DNA from: JANLSO01 sp031362405
Lineage (GTDB): Bacteria; Actinomycetota; Thermoleophilia; Miltoncostaeales; Miltoncostaeaceae
Reading direction: 5' to 3'
DNA length: 38,402 bases
NCBI GenBank assembly: GCA_031362405.1
Contig: JANLSO010000118.1
Location: forward strand, 1 to 38,402
Shown one piece after another: positions 32,002-38,402 of this stretch (the first letter of the stretch is position 1; each line of letters begins with the position of its first letter). The notes beneath the pieces are model-generated. The model saw only the letters and a list, made by a program, of their open reading frames with translations. It made no database searches and was not told where the DNA came from. The position numbers and the translations under genes were made by a program.

Positions 32002-33010
32002 CCCCCGCGGCCCGGCGGTCGAGGCGCGTGGCCTGACGAAGGCCTACGGCGCCCGTCGCGCCGTCGACGCGATCGATGTCACGATCGGCGTCGAGTGCTT
32101 CGGCTTCCTCGGCCCGAACGGGGCGGGCAAGACCACGACCATGCGGATGCTCTCGTGCCTGGCACCACGTGATTCGGGGACGCTGCGGGTCCTCGGTCTC
32201 GACCCCGATCGGGAACCGCGGGCACTCAAGGCGCGGATCGGTGTCGTGGCCCAAGAAACCACACTCGATCTCGAGCTCACGGTGCGCGAGAACCTCCTCG
32301 TCTTCGCCCGCTACTTCGACATCCCCCGCGCCGAGGCCCGTCGGCGCGCCGACGAACTCCTCGAGCTGGTCGCCTTGACCGACCGCGCTGACGAGGCCGT
32401 CGAGCGCCTCTCCGGGGGCATGAAGCGGCGGCTGCAGATCGCGAGGGCCCTCGTGAACCGACCGGATCTCGTGCTGCTCGACGAACCGACCACAGGCCTT
32501 GACCCCCAGGCGCGGCACGTCGTCTGGGAGCGCCTTCGCACTCTGCGTCGCGAAGGGGTGGCTCTGGTCGTCACCACCCACTACATGGACGAGGCCGAGC
32601 AGCTCTGCGATCGATTGGTGATCATGGACGGAGGACGAATCGTCCGCGAGGGGACACCCTCCGAGCTGGTGCGTCGGGAGGTCGGGCCCGAGGTTCTGGA
32701 GCTGCGTTTCTCGGGAGAGGCATCGGCGCGGCTCATCGCGGGCGTCGTGGGCGCCTCAGCAGTGCTGCATCCCGAGAGCGATCTGGTTCTGCTCTACACC
32801 GACGACGCCGAGGCCCTTCATGGACGTCTGCGCGCCGAGGGTCTGCGGGCCGAGCTGCAGGCGATACGCAGGGCGACACTCGAAGACGTCTTTCTTCGCC
32901 TGACCGGCCGACACCTGCGTGAAGACGACGGCGGTGAGAGGAAGAACACACCGCGGGCGACGATCACCGCCGAGCCGTCCATGCCCGACCCGAACCCCCG
33001 AAACAGTTGA
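31988..33010 (+). CDS. ABC transporter ATP-binding protein (ABC-2/DrrA type) without a permease
   Basis: A 340-residue ATPase. Walker A is GPNGAGKTTT (about residues 42-51), the signature is LSGGMKRRLQIARALV (about 141-156), Walker B is LVLLDEPTTGLDP (about 160-172) and the switch His is in VTTHYMDEAEQL. After the ATPase domain comes the DrrA-type C-terminal domain ending at TLEDVFLRLTGRHLRED; the last 30 residues (GGERKNTPRATITAEP onward) are Pro/Asn-rich and not family-like. DrrA-type ATPases power export of lipids, antibiotics or polymers through a separate permease that normally follows directly. None is present: the next gene is a minus-strand remnant. GTG 31988 is the last start before the family sequence begins. 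Confidence 0.85.
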   Translation: MPPVSPRGPAVEARGLTKAYGARRAVDAIDVTIGVECFGFLGPNGAGKTTTMRMLSCLAPRDSGTLRVLGLDPDREPRALKARIGVVAQETTLDLELTVRENLLVFARYFDIPRAEARRRADELLELVALTDRADEAVERLSGGMKRRLQIARALVNRPDLVLLDEPTTGLDPQARHVVWERLRTLRREGVALVVTTHYMDEAEQLCDRLVIMDGGRIVREGTPSELVRREVGPEVLELRFSGEASARLIAGVVGASAVLHPESDLVLLYTDDAEALHGRLRAEGLRAELQAIRRATLEDVFLRLTGRHLREDDGGERKNTPRATITAEPSMPDPNPRNS

Positions 33011-33016
33011 TGGTCA

Positions 33017-33306
33017 TCAGGGGATGCGGGGTGCGCGGGCGAGACGGGCAAGCGCCGCCATATCGGGGTCAAGGCCGGCGACGGTCGCCACGTCGCTGCA
33101 CGCAACGTGGACGCAGGCGGTGCCGTTGTCGTACACCTCGACGGGCAGCTCGGAGACGGCGAGACCAGGCGCAGCCAGGACCGACGTGCCAAACGCTGGC
33201 GCAACGCCTGCGACACGGCATGGCCAGCGCTGAAGACGGCCAGCTGGTTCCCCGCGGGCACACGGTCGGTGAAGACGTCGAGCACCACATAGGGATACTC
33301 GATCAG
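33017..33306 (-). pseudogene. PhzF-like isomerase remnant, internally deleted and truncated
   Basis: Two pieces of a PhzF family protein (normally about 280 residues) sit next to each other in different frames. The first, from CTG 33306, is the family N-terminus: EYPYVVLDVFTDRVPAGNQL, AVFSAGHAVSQALRQRLAR. The second, AAPGLAVSELPVEVYDNG with TACVHVACSDVATVAGLDPD, MAALARLARAPRIP and stop at 33017, resembles the middle of the family (compare YddE: LPIQV, DIDALSPDLNAL). About 130 residues between them, including the catalytic-Glu region, and the C-terminal third are missing. The first codon CTG overlaps the tatC stop as CTGA; the intact ancestor probably began ATGA or GTGA. It is not expected to make a working enzyme. 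Confidence 0.6.
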
Positions 33307-34109
33307 CTGCCCTCCTTCGTGGAGGAGTCGTCGTCGGGCGTCCAGCCCTCGGCCTGCCAGACCGGCGGGCGCCCGAAGATCGACGACAGCCAGACCCCTA
33401 GCGCATAGAGGACGAACTGGGGAACCATCAGCAGGAACATGCTCAGCGGGTCGCCCCCCGGCAGGACCGCGGCGATCGCGGCGATCGCGACGATCGCGAT
33501 CCGCCACTGCCTACGGTAGATCTGGGCCGTGACCAGACCCATACGTGCGAAGGCGACCATCGCGACCGGGACCTCGAACATCAGCCCCGACGCGAGCAGC
33601 AGGGTGGTGGCGAAGCCGAAGTACAGACCCGCCTGTACCTCGGTGGTAAACAGTTCGTCTCCGAAGCCGAGCAGGAACTGCAGCGCGACCGGCAAGACGA
33701 CGAAGTAGCCGAAGGCCACTCCGCCGACGAAAAGGGACGACACCCCCGCGACGATCGCGAGCATCACGCGCTTACTCTGGTTGCCCACGGCCGGGATCAC
33801 GAAAGCGTAGAGCTGGTAGAGCCAGACCGGCAGCGCCATCAGGATCGACGTCCACAGGCAAACCTTTAGAACGGTGAAGAACGGCTCGGTCGGCGAAAGG
33901 GTGATCGGCTTGTCCTGACCATCCGGAAGCGGCTCGAGAAGCAACTCGATGATGGCGTTGCGAAGGACCCACGCCACGCCGAAACCGACCACCAGAGCGA
34001 GGACGCTGATGATGATGCGCCGACGCAGCTCGTCGAGGTGTTCGACGACGGTCAGTTGGTCGTCAGCGGCAACCGTCCCGATGCCGAGCGAGCGAAGGAC
34101 CCGCCGCAC
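33303..34109 (-). CDS. tatC: Sec-independent protein translocase TatC
   Basis: A 268-residue membrane protein with six hydrophobic segments. The conserved start VVEHLDELRRRIIISVLAL (about residues 21-39), LSPTEPFFTVLKVCLWTSIL (about 71-90), YQLYAFVIPAVGNQSKR and FGYFVVLPVALQFLLGF are clear TatC landmarks, including the Glu of the HLDELR motif used in twin-arginine recognition. TatC with TatA exports folded proteins bearing twin-arginine signals. Length is usual. GTG 34109 lies 8 bases after the tatA stop, so the two form an operon. The 3' end overlaps the decayed phzF-like gene. No tatB is present, typical of the minimal two-component type. Confidence 0.95.
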   Translation of the reverse strand: MRRVLRSLGIGTVAADDQLTVVEHLDELRRRIIISVLALVVGFGVAWVLRNAIIELLLEPLPDGQDKPITLSPTEPFFTVLKVCLWTSILMALPVWLYQLYAFVIPAVGNQSKRVMLAIVAGVSSLFVGGVAFGYFVVLPVALQFLLGFGDELFTTEVQAGLYFGFATTLLLASGLMFEVPVAMVAFARMGLVTAQIYRRQWRIAIVAIAAIAAVLPGGDPLSMFLLMVPQFVLYALGVWLSSIFGRPPVWQAEGWTPDDDSSTKEGS

Positions 34110-34117
34110 GGGTCGTG

Positions 34118-34402
34118 CTACCGCCCCGGCTGTTGGTCGCCCGGGACGACCACGCCCTCGAGGACCTCATCGTCGACAGACGGCTGTGGCGGCGCAGATG
34201 GTGTCGGCGATTCCGCGGCCACGGGGGCGTCGGCTGCGGGCGGGGTCGATCGGGACGGCGGAGCGTCGAGGTCGATGCTGCTTTTGAACTCGCGGATCCC
34301 CCGGCCGATGCTGCGCCCCATCTCGGGAAGGCGCTTGGGACCGAAGACGATCAGGGCGATCGCCAGGACGATGAGGATCTGTACGGGGGAGAAGTCGAAC
34401 AC
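34118..34402 (-). CDS. tatA: Twin-arginine translocase subunit TatA
   Basis: A 94-residue TatA. It has a short N-terminus, one membrane helix (PVQILIVLAIALIVF, about residues 7-21), the hinge FGPKRLPEMGRSIGRGIREFK with an amphipathic helix, and a Pro/Ser/Ala-rich acidic tail. TatA oligomers form the passage for folded substrates selected by TatC. GTG 34402 is preceded by AGAGG at 6 bases; a longer frame upstream lacks family features. Co-transcribed with tatC. Confidence 0.92.
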   Translation of the reverse strand: MFDFSPVQILIVLAIALIVFGPKRLPEMGRSIGRGIREFKSSIDLDAPPSRSTPPAADAPVAAESPTPSAPPQPSVDDEVLEGVVVPGDQQPGR

Positions 34403-34491
34403 AAGCAACCTCTTGCGTAGGGCATGACGCATCGCACAGTAGCGGCGGCACCCGCCAGGGGCCACCGCGCGGGGCGCGAGAGGCAGGCTGG

Positions 34492-34497
34492 TACGGT
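34492..34497 (+). promoter_or_regulatory. Putative -10 box (TACGGT), leaderless start of the chorismate mutase gene
   Basis: TACGGT is followed by 7 bases and GTG 34505, in the 102-base gap divergent from tatA. No ribosome-binding site precedes the GTG, in agreement with a transcript beginning at the start codon. Confidence 0.45.
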
Positions 34498-34504
34498 TGC
34501 CTGC

Positions 34505-34801
34505 GTGGCCACCGATCCGAACTCCGACTACGTCGTGCGTCAGATGCGCGACGCAATCCTCGATACCGACCTCGCGCTCGTGACGACCATCAACAAGCGC
34601 CTGGCGGCGGTCGCACGCCTGCGCGCCTACAAGCAGGAGCACGGCATCCCGTTCGTCGACCCGAGCCGCGAGCAGTGGATGCACACCTACCTGCAGGGCG
34701 CGAACCGCGGGCCGATCAGCGCCGACGGGCTACGCGAGCTGTACGAACACGTCCTCCAGCTGACCAAGAGCGAGACCCGAGAAGTCGACCCCGGCGCCTG
34801 A
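34505..34801 (+). CDS. Chorismate mutase, AroQ type
   Basis: A 98-residue all-helical protein matching the CM_2 domain: MRDAILDTDLALVTTINKRL with RLAAVARLRAYKQEHGIPF, then DPSREQWMHTYLQGANRGPI and a last helix GLRELYEHVLQLTKSE. AroQ mutases turn chorismate into prephenate in phenylalanine/tyrosine synthesis. The Arg and Lys residues of the first helix and the Glu in the last helix that hold the substrate appear in order, although one expected Arg is hard to place by eye. GTG 34505 follows a -10 box at 7 bases. It ends 3 bases from the end of the convergent DUF151 gene. Confidence 0.8.
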   Translation: MATDPNSDYVVRQMRDAILDTDLALVTTINKRLAAVARLRAYKQEHGIPFVDPSREQWMHTYLQGANRGPISADGLRELYEHVLQLTKSETREVDPGA

Positions 34802-34804
34802 CCT

Positions 34805-35287
34805 CTATGAGGCGAAATCCTCGGGGCTGACCTCGTCGAGGAACTCCTTGAATTTCTCGACGACCTCCTCGGTGTCTTCGACATCGTGATCGAACTCGAT
34901 GCCGTTCTCATCGACCACCTTGTCGGCGGCGAAGATCGGGGCATTCGAGCGCACTGCAAGCGCCAGCGCGTCGCTCGGGCGTGAGTCGATCTCGATCTCG
35001 GCCTGCTGGGCGCGGACCGTGATCAGCGCGTAGAAGGTGTTGTCCTTGAGCTCGGTCACCGTGATCCGCGCGATCTCGGCGTTCAGGCCGCCGACCATCT
35101 CGTTGAGCAAATCGTGCGTCATGGGGCGCGGGGTTTCTGCGCCCTGCAGTTTCATGAGGATCGCGGCGGCCTCGCTGTGCCCGATCCAGATCGGTAGAAA
35201 ACGGTTGCCCGTGGCCGTCTTCAACAGAACGATCGGCTGCTTGCCGACCATGTCGAAGCTCACTCCGTAGATGACCATCTCCTGCAC
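34805..35287 (-). CDS. DUF151 bifunctional nuclease-like protein
   Basis: A 160-residue DUF151 protein. The family start VQEMVIYGVSFDMVGKQPIV and LLKTATGNRFLPIWIGHSEA are followed by AAAILMKLQGAETPRPMTHD, LLNEMVGGL, RITVTELKDNTFYALITVR and DSRPSDALALAVRSNAPIF. The C-terminal 40 residues form an acidic tail (EFDHDVEDTEEVVEKFKEFLDE). Some members are reported to have nuclease activity; a role in stress or DNA/RNA turnover is suggested but not settled. GTG 35287 was chosen because VQEM matches the family N-terminus; ATG 35278 is an alternative. It is convergent with the chorismate mutase gene. Confidence 0.88.
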   Translation of the reverse strand: MQEMVIYGVSFDMVGKQPIVLLKTATGNRFLPIWIGHSEAAAILMKLQGAETPRPMTHDLLNEMVGGLNAEIARITVTELKDNTFYALITVRAQQAEIEIDSRPSDALALAVRSNAPIFAADKVVDENGIEFDHDVEDTEEVVEKFKEFLDEVSPEDFAS

Positions 35288-35336
35288 GGCGCCTCGCTTT
35301 CGTCGCGATGGGTGGGCACCGGCTCCTGGTCGAGTC

Positions 35337-35342
35337 ATCATA
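35337..35342 (-). promoter_or_regulatory. Putative -10 box (TATGAT) for the DUF151 gene
   Basis: On the minus strand TATGAT (35342 to 35337) is one base from the sigma-70 consensus and would give an untranslated leader of about 43 bases before GTG 35287. No good -35 is seen at 17 bases. Confidence 0.4.
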
Positions 35343-35388
35343 GTCGGGGGTGACACGGCATCGAGATACGTCGGTTGGGTGCTTTTCC

Positions 35389-35417
35389 TTGGTGGTCGAG
35401 GTGGCGATTGCTAGGCT
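35389..35417 (+). promoter_or_regulatory. Promoter of the tRNA-Ile gene (TTGGTG-N17-TAGGCT)
   Basis: TTGGTG (35389-35394) and TAGGCT (35412-35417) are spaced by 17 bases. TAGGCT lies 18 bases before the mature tRNA 5' end. It is the best spaced -35/-10 pair in the window. It may also carry transcription into the two-component genes. Confidence 0.55.
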
Positions 35418-35435
35418 GCCGAGCGCGTGTGATAC

Positions 35436-35509
<74 letters not shown>

Positions 35510-35535
35510 CTCCCGTTCCCACCAGGGGGTTCCCG

Positions 35536-36225
35536 ATGAGCACGACGGTGCGCACCATTCCCGCGGAGGCGCCGCGTGTGCGCCCCGGCGACGAGCCCCG
35601 CAAGCTCGGGCTGCTGATCGTTGACGACCATGCCATCGTGCGTGAAGGTCTGCGTCGCGTCGTCGGCCAACGCGACGACCTCGTGGTTGTGGGCGAGGCC
35701 TCCAGCGGCGAGGAGGCCATCGAACTGGTCGGTCGCCGCCGACCCGACATCGTCCTGATGGACGCCCGCATGCCCGGTATGGGCGGCGTCGAGGCCGCAA
35801 CCCGGCTGTCGAACGAGTACCCGGATGTCCGTATCGTCATCTTTACCGCGCATTCTGAGCGCGACCTGCTGCTCGACGCCCGCGGTGGGGGCGCGCTCGG
35901 CTTTGTTCTCAAGGATTCCGAGAGCAGCACGCTGCTCGAGGCGATCCGCCAGGTCGCCAACGGCGAGCCCTACGTCGACTCGCGGCTCGAGCTCGACTTC
36001 CTGCGGCAGCTCGCCCGCCCTCGGGGCGGCAGCGTGCTGAGTGCCCGGGAGCGCGAGATCCTGCAGATGCTCGCCGATGGCCTCTCGAACCGCGAGGTCT
36101 CCGAGAAGCTGGTGGTGAGTGTCGAGACCGTCAAGACCCACGTGAAACACATCCTCTCCAAGCTCGAGGCCGAGCACCGCACCCAGGCCGTCGCAATCGG
36201 CATCCGTCAGTCGCTGATTCAGTAG
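35536..36225 (+). CDS. NarL/LuxR-family response regulator
   Basis: A 229-residue response regulator. The receiver domain (about residues 25-145) has LLIVDDHAIVREGLRRVV with the acidic pair, the phosphorylated Asp76 in DIVLMDARMPGMGG, the Thr in VIFTAHSE and the Lys in GFVLKDSES. The C-terminal LuxR helix-turn-helix is SVLSAREREILQMLADGLSN with REVSEKLVVSVETVKTHVKH (about 165-205). It binds DNA when phosphorylated. ATG 35536 is 6 bases after AGGGGG. The kinase gene starts 5 bases after its stop, so the pair is one operon. The target genes are unknown. Confidence 0.94.
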   Translation: MSTTVRTIPAEAPRVRPGDEPRKLGLLIVDDHAIVREGLRRVVGQRDDLVVVGEASSGEEAIELVGRRRPDIVLMDARMPGMGGVEAATRLSNEYPDVRIVIFTAHSERDLLLDARGGGALGFVLKDSESSTLLEAIRQVANGEPYVDSRLELDFLRQLARPRGGSVLSAREREILQMLADGLSNREVSEKLVVSVETVKTHVKHILSKLEAEHRTQAVAIGIRQSLIQ

Positions 36226-36230
36226 GTCCG

Positions 36231-37874
36231 ATGTCCACGCGCGCCGACCCCTCGGGCGTCGTCGCCGAGCTCGTTGCCTCGGTCGCCGACGGTCGGCTCG
36301 GAGATCCGCGTACGCCCAGCGAGGCCGCCCGCCGCCTGATGGAGGCGACCGCCTCGTCGGGCTCGGCGCTCTATGTCGTCGACGCGACGTCCGGGTCTTT
36401 TCACCGGCGCGACCACATTGGTTCGGGGGTCGGCCCGCACGGCGGAGCACCGCCGTCGGAGCTGTCTCCGGCCGACTATCCCGAGATCTGCGGTGCCCTT
36501 CAGGCGGGTGTGGCGATCGAGCCCGGCGTCGGCCCGCGCGAGGAACGGCGCGCCGTGCTCGCCGACGGAGCGGTGCTCGTGCCGTTGCGTGCCGGCGGGG
36601 AGACTGTCGGTGCCCTGGCCCTTTCGGACCCCACTCCGCAGGATCGCGACCTCATCAGCGTTGGCGCCAAGGTGCTGGCGCTGCTCGTGCGCAATGGTCA
36701 GCTCTTTTCGGGTCTCCAGGAACGCGCACGAGAGCTCGACCGACAGCTGCGCCAACTCACGGCCCTTTCGGAGGTTGCGCGGGCGGTGAGCGTGCCGATC
36801 GACGACCGGGATGTACCCCTGACCGTCGCGCGCCAGGCCCGACGGCTTGTGCTGGCTGAAGGCGCCGCGGTTCTGGCACGTGGGGCCAGCGGGCGGCTCG
36901 AGGTGATCGCGGTCGACGGGCGGGTGCTCGAGCACGCCGAGGGCGCTGCGGAGGCCGCCCTTGCCAGCAACACCGCGCAAATGCTTCCCGGGCCCACCAT
37001 CGCTCTTCCCCTCGCGCACCCGGCCGACGCCGCGCTGATCGTGCGTCGATCCGGCACGCCGTTCGCTGATGACGACGTCGAGCGTCTCCAGGGCCTTGCC
37101 GAGCAGGCCGGCATCGCCTTGGCGAATGCACAGCTGCTCAGCGATCTCCAGTTTGAGCAGGGCCGCCGGCAGCGGGTGGCCGCGGCCTTGGTGCAGGCAC
37201 AAGAGCAGGAACGTCGTCGCGTCGCGGAGGATCTTCACGACGGCCCGGTTCAGGAGCTGGCGGGCCTCGGCCTGCTGCTCGACGCGCTCGCCGAGGATCT
37301 ACGGCGGCTGGGGTCTGACGCCGCACAGCCGGCAGCCGAGGCGGCACGCTCCTCCCGCGCGGCGGTCACGGGCCTTCGGCAGGCGATCTTCGACCTGCAT
37401 CCGATGTCGCTGGAAGAGCTGGGGTTTGCGGCCGCGACGCGAACCGTGATGCAGCGGCTCACCTGGAGGGGCCTCGACACGACTCTGGAAGGGCTCGACT
37501 CGGCTGACCTTCTCTCGCCGACCCATCGTACGGTGGCGTTCAGGATCGTTCAGGAGGCGTTGGCCAACGTCGCCCGGCATGCCGGAGCCGGTCGCGTGGA
37601 GGTCACCGCCGGACGCGACGGAGATGGCATTTGGGTCGAAGTGCGTGACGACGGGATGGGGTTCGATCCGCGGGAGGTGGGCGGACGCATCGACAAGGGC
37701 CATCTGGGTCTTGCCGCCATGCGCGAGCGGGCAGAGTTGGCCGGGGGGGCCCTTCGCATCAGCTCATCGCCGGGTCGGGGTGCACGCGTGCGGGCGCGGT
37801 TCCCCATGCCGTCAGTCTTTGGCGACAATCCTGTCGAGGGCGGCCCTCAGGGCGTCGTCGTCGGCGAAACGTAG
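36231..37874 (+). CDS. Sensor histidine kinase, HisKA_3 (NarX-like), with two GAF-like regions
   Basis: A 547-residue soluble kinase without membrane helices. Two GAF-like sensor regions (about residues 20-155 and 185-305, the second ending in LQGLAEQAGIALANAQLL) come first. The dimerisation domain has AQEQERRRVAEDLHDGPVQE with phosphorylated His336. The ATPase domain shows FRIVQEALANVARHAGAG (N box), VEVRDDGMGFDP (G1) and GHLGLAAMRERAELAGGAL (G2). It would phosphorylate the response regulator encoded just upstream. The ligand is cytoplasmic and unknown. The last 63 bases overlap the 3' end of the convergent parB gene; the family-like sequence ends at RARFPMP, so the overlapping tail is probably dispensable. 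Confidence 0.9.
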   Translation: MSTRADPSGVVAELVASVADGRLGDPRTPSEAARRLMEATASSGSALYVVDATSGSFHRRDHIGSGVGPHGGAPPSELSPADYPEICGALQAGVAIEPGVGPREERRAVLADGAVLVPLRAGGETVGALALSDPTPQDRDLISVGAKVLALLVRNGQLFSGLQERARELDRQLRQLTALSEVARAVSVPIDDRDVPLTVARQARRLVLAEGAAVLARGASGRLEVIAVDGRVLEHAEGAAEAALASNTAQMLPGPTIALPLAHPADAALIVRRSGTPFADDDVERLQGLAEQAGIALANAQLLSDLQFEQGRRQRVAAALVQAQEQERRRVAEDLHDGPVQELAGLGLLLDALAEDLRRLGSDAAQPAAEAARSSRAAVTGLRQAIFDLHPMSLEELGFAAATRTVMQRLTWRGLDTTLEGLDSADLLSPTHRTVAFRIVQEALANVARHAGAGRVEVTAGRDGDGIWVEVRDDGMGFDPREVGGRIDKGHLGLAAMRERAELAGGALRISSSPGRGARVRARFPMPSVFGDNPVEGGPQGVVVGET

Positions 37875-38402
37875 CTCGACCACCAGACCGCCCTTCGCCA
37901 CACGGCGAAGTGCGACGGGCACATCAAAAGTGCCTGCAAAAGCGTCAATAGCGGCGTCCACCAGGGGGCCCCGCGGACGCTCTTTTCGTGATGTCGGCGT
38001 GGGAGTGGTCGCCCGCGCGTACCGCTCGGTAGTCCGCACCGAGAGCTCCTCAGATGCCGCCCGCTGCGCCAGGGCGCGGCGGGCGCGAGCGCCATCGACC
38101 ATCAGGATCGCCCGGCCGTGCCCCTCCGACAGTGTCCCGCGCGAGATCAGCTCTTGAACATCGTCAGGCAGTTCGAGCAGGCGTACGAGGTTGGTGATCG
38201 CCGGGCGGCTACGTCCCAGGCCGGCGGCGACCTGCTGATGGGTCTGGCCGAAGTCTTCGATGAGGGTCGCGCAGGCACGGGCGACCTCGACCGGAGAGAG
38301 ATCTTCGCGCACCATGTTCTCGACGAGGGCCATCTCGAGACGCTCGCGCTCGTCGGCGGTCCGCACAAGGGCCGGCAGGGTCACGAGGCCGGCCCGCTGG
38401 GC
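37812..38402 (-). CDS. parB: Chromosome-partitioning protein ParB (5' end outside window)
   Basis: The C-terminal 196 codons of ParB; the start lies beyond the right edge. The visible part begins AQRAGLVTLPALVRTADERE, continuing directly from the GERRWRA nucleotide-binding motif that would be just outside. RLEMALVENMVREDLSPVEV is the family signature at the entry to the DNA-binding domain, followed by the helix-turn-helix GQTHQQVAAGLGRSRPAITN and LLELPDDVQELISRGTLSEG, and the dimerisation domain at the end (RRVAKGGLVVELRFADDDAL). ParB binds parS sites near the origin, spreads as a CTP-dependent clamp and works with ParA in segregation. The usual parA partner would lie to the right. No parS was recognised in the window. 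Confidence 0.93.
   Translation of the reverse strand, partial: AQRAGLVTLPALVRTADERERLEMALVENMVREDLSPVEVARACATLIEDFGQTHQQVAAGLGRSRPAITNLVRLLELPDDVQELISRGTLSEGHGRAILMVDGARARRALAQRAASEELSVRTTERYARATTPTPTSRKERPRGPLVDAAIDAFAGTFDVPVALRRVAKGGLVVELRFADDDALRAALDRIVAKD

Noticed and set aside
33009..33020. TGATG-GT-CATCA as a terminator between the ABC ATPase and the phzF-like remnant.
   Set aside because: Five pairs with a two-base loop cannot form a stable hairpin.
35511..35535. A second tRNA or a terminator between tRNA-Ile and the response regulator.
   Set aside because: The 26 bases hold only the ribosome-binding site of the regulator gene.

Overview
The window is a GC-rich stretch with many GTG starts, four-base start/stop overlaps and TANNNT -10 boxes placed 7-9 bases before several start codons. 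This suggests an actinobacterial lineage. The combination of TreT, a GT4-type glycogen synthase, NarL-type two-component genes, Tat genes and very large exopolysaccharide gene runs would fit Thermoleophilia/Solirubrobacterales, but that placement is inferred from gene content, not from any search.

Layout. 1-642 (-): 5' part of a membrane-anchored M28-like protein lacking its metal ligands. 798-3987 (+): treT, an OtsA-like GT20 gene and moaC. 4035-10619 (+): first surface-polysaccharide operon (secreted propeller-like protein, secreted glycoside hydrolase, methyltransferase, FlgD/Ig-like membrane protein, O-antigen ligase/polymerase, GT4). 10851-13287 (-): glycogen genes glgC-glgA. 13393-14648 (+): secreted RTX-like gene broken by a frameshift inside a 7-bp tandem repeat. 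14786-15444 (-): VapBC-type toxin-antitoxin pair with a palindromic operator. 15574-24580 (+): second polysaccharide operon (ligase/polymerase, three GT4 domains, a deacetylase-GT fusion, two ATP-grasp ligases, a polyprenyl-phosphate sugar phosphotransferase), with every gene overlapping the next. 24592-33010 (+): Wzz-like protein, two PQQ-type beta-propeller proteins, MurJ-type flippase, GT-C and GT2 glycosyltransferases and an ABC ATPase without a permease. 33017-34402 (-): tatA, tatC and a decayed phzF-like remnant. 34505-38402: chorismate mutase, DUF151 nuclease-like protein (-), tRNA-Ile(GAT), LuxR/NarL response regulator and histidine kinase, and the 5'-truncated parB (-).

How the genes work together. 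The central 30 kb contains most activities needed for a lipid-linked, polymerised cell-surface glycan: initiation by the small phosphoglycosyl transferase, extension by GT4/GT2/GT-C enzymes, possible amino-acid or carboxylate decoration by the ATP-grasp enzymes, flipping by a MurJ/Wzx-like protein, polymerisation or ligation by two Wzy/WaaL-like proteins and length control by the Wzz-like protein. The beta-propeller, hydrolase and deacetylase modules may act on or hold the glycan outside the membrane. The flanking trehalose and glycogen genes draw on the same nucleotide-sugar pool.

The most unusual signal is a family of four short near-perfect palindromes sharing the core GGTGCC-N-GGCACC. Their outer arms differ in sequence but remain self-complementary. 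Three lie between convergent genes, and the fourth is a 33-base, reading-frame-preserving insertion inside a beta-propeller gene. No stretch above 300 bases lacks a gene. I saw no rRNA, CRISPR array, complete insertion sequence or replication origin.
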